Assembly (NCBI GenBank): GCA_002105175.1
Contig: MCGE01000001.1
Location: forward strand, 2,046,001-2,110,000
From: Absidia repens
Taxonomy: Eukaryota; Mucoromycota; Mucoromycetes; Mucorales; Cunninghamellaceae
Length of the DNA stretch: 64,000 nucleotides
Direction of reading: 5' to 3'
A model generated the notes under the pieces. That model saw only the letters and a list, made by a program, of their open reading frames with translations. It was not told the DNA's origin and searched no databases. A program made the translations under genes and the position numbers. Of this stretch, positions 59,231-64,000 are shown piece after piece (position 1 is the stretch's first letter; each line of letters opens with the position of its first letter).

Positions 59231-60977
59231 TTTACATCTTATGTCATAAGTTTAATTTATCTCATTGATTGGATATCTACAGTGCAACATAATGCATGTG
59301 CGTATAAAAAAAAAAAAAAAAAAAAAGATCAAGTATGAGGCAAGGTCGATGAACCGTCATGCCTGCTCCCAAACGGATGTTCTAAATCTAGGTGGTGAGA
59401 GGGGTTACTTGAGCTTTTTAATAAAAGGTGGCTGTGATGGAGCCATGAAATAAGGACATTTGGAGGATGCATACGAAGCGGCGAGCGCATAAACATGTGA
59501 TTATTGAAGCGCGCACTGGAAGGTATTTAGTTTACTCACATCAACATCCCCTTTCCTTTTTTTTTGGTAAATGTCTTGGTGTTGCAATCCTTCTATCCGT
59601 CACCTAAAAACCATTCAACTTCAAATACATGTCACATAATGCAAAGTGGGAATATCCTGAGCCTCAGCCTGATTTCCAGGCGACTTCTATGAAAAAAGTG
59701 ATTTTTTGAATTGCCAAAAATGGGCAAAAGTCACTCTCATTAATATTATTGGGATTCTACAACTAATGTCAAGGTGTCTTCGAGTCGAAGTTTTTGCTTT
59801 TATGAATTTGGTCATAGATGTTGGCCAAATATTTTGAGGGGATGAGGTCAAAAACTAGGAACGATTTTAGGCTACGAAGACACCTTTTACTTTTTTCTTT
59901 TTATATGGGCATAATTTTGTTAAAGCTGGGGCCGGAGTTTACATTGCACGAGGTGTGTCTCGCTAATGTCTTCTTCAAGCCATACATGATCGATGTTCAT
60001 GGTTGCATTTTTTTTTTAGCCTTTCATAATGAAAATAATGACAGTGTGCTACTAAAGGTGTTAGCCAGAGTATAAATACAGCATGCATGACTGTGTCTTC
60101 AAATTTAAAAAGAAATGTGTGATATCTGATCTTTTTGATTTGTTTGGATTGGTTAGAGCAGGGGCCTATAAAAGGTTTAACAAATAGGAACAGATCGTGC
60201 TACCAAGTTTTGTGCTAGTGAGTATATAGATCTAAGTTCGATCGCGTTCCTGAACTTCCATCGTACTGAACTAAAAAAAAAAAATAACCTTTTTTTGGAT
60301 GTACATAGAAGGTATTGAGAAGAAAAGGAAGTTGAGCAAGGTGGTGATGGGGGTAAGTTACATGATACATTATCTGTGGTCACATTAACAGGGTCATTTC
60401 CTCAAACTGTCCCACATGTATTATTATCGCTGTGTGACCAAACTACAACTCTCCGAGGCAGAATCAGTGGTTTACACCCTTGCACATAAAATTTTTTTAT
60501 TTCTCAGCTGGATTTTTACATCGCCGACCAGTAATCAAAAGATTTCTTCTGTTATATCAAATCCAACAGCAAATATATATATATATATTTAAACATATAA
60601 TAGATATCACCTATTATGGCAAATTTAAACAAACATTATGACAGACCCTTTACATAATTGCAGATCATATATTATTGTTGGCTGATGAGTCAACCCTGCA
60701 GAGAACTTAATAAAGTGAAGTGAAGATTATGTCAAAATCAGAAGTAGATGATATAAAAAGCATCTGATAATAAGGGTTTTTAGTACAGGTTATAAAATAA
60801 CCAAAACAGATCTAAAAACATCTGATAATACGATTTCTTCCATACAATTTTTAAATTCCGCTAAATCTTTCTATTTTTTCGTTATATAAGTATTCTTTTT
60901 TTTCCTTACTTTCCTTTTTTTCTTTTCCTATTTCACTTTAAAACTTTTTCCTTCTTTATTTAGACATATATTCCAAC
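59231..60977. other. Intergenic, upstream of MFSD1-like gene
   Basis: AT-rich. It contains an A run at about 59308-59326 and a perfect 12-bp inverted repeat AAGGTGTCTTCG (59771-59782) / CGAAGACACCTT (59875-59886). The last roughly 120 bp before 60978 is a T/C-rich leader. The 59818-60075 frame has no motif. No gene is recognised. Confidence 0.4.
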
Positions 60978-62872
60978 ATGGGAAGTGAACTACACGAGAA
61001 GACACAGTATGATCATGACAATCCTCCTTTTCAGGAAGAACATACCGTTGAAGAAGAAGACACTGCCGCACAAAATGCCTCTGACGCTATGTTTGCGAAA
61101 GCCCCGTGGCAATACAAAATTATTGCTCTTGTCACTGCACTCCTACTTCCACGTAAGTCATATTTGTCTGAATAATATGAATTAAGGGTATCATTTATAC
61201 TAACTTGCATTTGTCTTTTTTTTTTTTTTACGTGTGTTTATCTTTATTTAGTGGGCTCACATTTTTCCCAAAGTGCTCTAGGTGCTATGAAGAAATCAAT
61301 CAAATCGGTAAATAAAATAAGCAACTCGGGTGGTAGCGAAGGACTGTTTTCTAACTTTTTTCTTTCTTTCTGGGACATGGCTCATTTGTAGGAACTTGGC
61401 ATCGACAACACAAGATATGGTGTTTTATCTTCATCGGTCTCTATTATTAACACAGTCTTCCCTATTGCTGGTGGTCTTTTTATCGATATGTTTGGTTCTG
61501 TTTGGGGTACATTGGCTGTGAACGTCCTGATCATCATTGGTAGTTTACTGACTGCCATTGCTGGTAAATACACCTCTTTTCCTCTCATGATTGTTGGTCG
61601 TGTTATTTTTGGTATTGGAAGTGGCCTCATTGTAAGTCTGTGTGCCGGGAAGCAAAACCATATAGATATCACCTTCATACTGACCTCTTTTTTTACGTAT
61701 TGGGAATTAATTAGGTGACTATGCAAGAATCTTTGTTATCAAAGTGGTTCCGTACTAACAATCTGGCTATTGCTATCGGTCTCCAGTTGTCTATCAGTCG
61801 CCTTGCTACTTTCTTGGGTACCTTGGTCTCCAATCCTATTGCTAAGGCTACCGGTGATTGGGTTTGGCCATTCTGGCTCTCCTTTATCATTTGTGCCTTT
61901 TCGATCGCCATGAACGTGGTGTATGCGTTGATTGTGAAGAATCTCCGCGGACGAATCACCGCAAGTCAATCCGAAATCGACAAGCTCAAGGCGAAGAAGA
62001 CATTCCATTGGCGTAGTGTATTCAAATTCCCTGCTCTTTATTGGTTGATTATTTTGCTTGAATTCATACTGGCAGCAGTGTGGAGTTCGTTCCAAACTAT
62101 TTCTACTGAATTTGTTACAATGCATTTCCACACCACCAACGTTCTTGCTGGTTATCAAGCTAGTGCCTCTCAAACGGTACCCATTGTGGCTACTCCTCTG
62201 TTAGGGATTGTGATGGACTTGTTTGGCCTTCGTATTATTATCTGTAAGTCAATATTATATATAGGGTTATGATATGTATTAAATAAAACTAATCAACTAT
62301 TTTTTTTAGTGCTCATCTCTACCATCTTTTTGATTCTCAGTGCTGTTTTACTTGGCTGGACTTATGTCAGTGCTGTGGTCGGTATGGTGTTCTACAGTAT
62401 ATCCCTTGCCTTTGGTCCTATTGCCATGATTACTTCTATCGGTATGATTTTGCCCTCTGATTATATTGGTACTGGTTTGGGTATTTACAAGAGCTCCAAT
62501 AACATTGGTACCACTATTCTGGATATTATTGTTGGTGTGGTGCAAGATAAAACCGCCAATCAAGCTTACACTGGGGTCATGATTGTTTTCTTATGTCTGG
62601 CTAGTGTTGGATTCGTATTGGTTGTTGTTCTGTGGTTGGCTCAACGTATCTGGTATGAAAATCTTTTGGAAGCAAGCCGTAAAAAGCGTGAAGCTCAGAT
62701 GAAGGAAGTCAATGCAAAGGAACTCAGCTTGGCTCAACGCGGTAAGGATGCTTACGATGAAACAAGAATTCCTATGCGTGGTATTATCTGTGCTAGTATC
62801 TTTGTGGCTGCCTTCATTGTTGCTTGGGTGCTCTTTTTCGTTTATGCCGCTGGTGGTGGTGTATCGGCTTAG
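60978..62872 (+). CDS. MFS transporter, MFSD1-like
   Basis: Twelve-span major facilitator protein of 520 aa. Exons: 60978-61152, 61252-61307, 61392-61631, 61715-62243, 62310-62872. The N terminus is acidic and cytosolic (MGSELHEKTQYDHD...). The early spans carry ELGIDNTRYGVLSSSVSIINTVFPIAGGLFIDMFG and a GRVIFGIGSGL motif in the fourth span. QESLLSKWFRTNNLAIAIGLQLSISRL is typical of the MFSD1 branch. The second half ends with a KKREAQMKEVNAKE linker before a last membrane helix. Animal MFSD1 is a lysosomal dipeptide exporter, so a vacuolar dipeptide or small-peptide carrier is plausible, but substrate is inference. Start ATG follows a T/C-rich leader. Confidence 0.87.
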
Positions 62873-63650
62873 ATTATGAAACCCCCTCATTTATTATATT
62901 ATATCAGTAGTGTTTTCCCCATTATTTATTTATTTATCTATTTACTATTACCATGTATTTTTACTCGTCAATTTGAACTTTATATTCTCCCCCTCCTCTA
63001 TTTCTTCCCAATTTTTTTTAATCAAAATTAATAAATCAATAAAATATACTATATATATACCTCAATAAATTTAGTCCAGTTTATTACTTGCAATATGAAT
63101 ACCTGTCTATATCATTTGCTCAGTCTCGATCTTATTCTTGAGTTTTTTATACAAATATTGTGTGTTTGCGCTAGCTGTACAAAAAATTGTTACATGTTGC
63201 AATCTCAGGTCATTTAAAAAGTTAAACTTTATATTTCTGTGAATTTTTTTCATATCCTAGTCTTCCACAACACTAACATCTGACCTCACCTGATTCATCC
63301 CACCTCAGTGTCAGCTCTTGATACCGCAACCTATGCCGACATATACCCAAATTCCACATGTTTATGGACAGTACATACAGTGTTTTACAGCGACCAGTCC
63401 ATATATACCATATATTAATAGATACCCATCATAGTTAGCACATACTCTTTTTTCTCCACAGAAATCATCCGTTTTTTTCGAGACATCATTCACTATGTTT
63501 GTATGTTGGTTTCAAGAGACTGTTATCACAAGTCTTTTTTTTATTCCAGTTCTTAAAAAATAAATATATAAATAAAAATAAATAAACTAAACTAAAATAT
63601 ACTAAATAGCTACAACATTGGGCGGGAAATGCTTTTTGGGGGAGCTACAA
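62873..63650. other. Intergenic, convergent 3' regions
   Basis: Contains AATAAATCAATAAAATATAC near 63029-63050, a likely poly(A) region for the MFS gene. AT-rich DNA follows up to the minus-strand gene ending at 63651. No gene is seen. Confidence 0.45.
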
Positions 63651-64000
63651 CTAAAAAGGGGGATAAGCTTCTTTCACAACGACACCATGCTGTGTGCTTG
63701 AGAAGAGCAAAGCGAATTTCTTGATTTTCTTGACCATTTCCTCAAGACTTCCATCACCATCATTGGAAGCACCCACCAAAGCATTGCCATGAGTGACACT
63801 GATATAATCAAAGACACCAGTCAAGCTAGTATAACCATCCTTCCAAAATTCAGTGCGACCATTATCTAATTTTGCATATACCTTGACGTACGCACCAGGC
63901 AGAGGTTGCTGTTGTTGCTGATCTAAGCTGTCCAGTTTTTTGGAGGCCAATACACGAGCCACACCATATTGTTCTGACATATGGACTGTAAGGGCATGAT
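63651..64000 (-). CDS. 3' end of a gene running off the window
   Basis: Partial coding region, stop codon at 63651-63653. The frame stays open through the right edge (HALTVHMSEQYG...), so the ATG at 63980 is probably internal and the 5' part lies outside. Visible protein: KKLDSLDQQQQQPLPGAYVK, VYAKLDNGRTEFWKDGYTSL, TGVFDYISVTHGN, and a C-terminal KKIKKFALLFSS...GVVVKEAYPPF. The KVYAK..NG...F.KDGYT...G.FDY block looks like a beta-sandwich repeat end, but I do not assign a family with confidence. Confidence 0.6.
   Translation of the reverse strand, partial: HALTVHMSEQYGVARVLASKKLDSLDQQQQQPLPGAYVKVYAKLDNGRTEFWKDGYTSLTGVFDYISVTHGNALVGASNDGDGSLEEMVKKIKKFALLFSSTQHGVVVKEAYPPF

Noticed and set aside
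60978..62872. Nitrate/nitrite or sugar porter identity for the MFS gene
   Set aside because: The sugar-porter signatures are missing, and the QESLLSKWF...LAIAIGLQLSISRL segment points to the MFSD1 branch.

Overview
This window is a nuclear chromosome segment from a filamentous fungus. Most protein genes are broken by several short introns (about 50-120 bp) with clear GTAAGT-type donors and TAG/CAG acceptors. The proteins include fungal types: a Knh1/Kre9-like wall protein, a Zds-like protein, a Ppz-type phosphatase, a LAMMER kinase and a TFIIIC subunit. AT-rich spacers, very long A/T homopolymer runs and poly-Q/S/H tracts fit an early-diverging mould. My best inference is Mucoromycota, perhaps near Absidia or Cunninghamella; the genus is not proven. 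Every multi-exon model below was built by hand, and every complete model sums to a whole number of codons.

Layout. 0.4-1.3 kb: ribosomal protein eS19 (+). 2.1-7.2 kb: a STE20/PAK-like kinase and a disordered nuclear-type protein, both on the minus strand. 7.2-11.1 kb: gene-poor, with a decayed gene (about 7.7-8.6 kb) and the first full repeat element. 11.1-17.2 kb: SEC63 and a type II membrane M28 peptidase of the glutamate carboxypeptidase II type (-). 17.2-24.7 kb: repeat-rich, with a small Cys-rich protein gene and an intron-containing tRNA-Ile(UAU). 24.8-27.3 kb: CorA-type Mg2+ transporter (-). 29.7-34.3 kb: secreted Kre9/Knh1-like protein and LAMMER kinase (-). 35.1-36.2 kb: stand-alone ABC ATPase (+), divergent from the LAMMER gene. 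37.4-38.5 kb: Crz1-like C2H2 factor (-). 38.5-43.3 kb: repeats and a second decayed gene. 43.6-46.3 kb: complex I 75-kDa subunit (-). 47-48.3 kb: repeat element. 48.7-52.9 kb: Ppz-like phosphatase and Zds-like protein, in tandem (-). 54.1-57.2 kb: TFIIIC WD-repeat subunit and a small nuclear-type protein (+). 58.1-59.2 kb: repeat element. 61.0-62.9 kb: MFSD1-like transporter (+). 63.65 kb to the right edge: 3' end of an unidentified gene (-).

The genes are mostly unrelated housekeeping and signalling genes; there is no metabolic cluster. The strongest unexplained signal is a dispersed repeat family with at least eight copies or fragments (near 9.3, 18.1, 21.3, 23.3, 40.7, 42.7, 47.6 and 58.6 kb). 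The fuller copies look like fold-back elements: two outward-pointing arms, each carrying a GAATAAAATATGTC-type motif, flank a core with a CACGTG palindrome and a highly conserved block around GATGCATGGGGAAACCCTTTC. No copy shows a convincing protein. The element is either non-autonomous or uses an unfamiliar mechanism.
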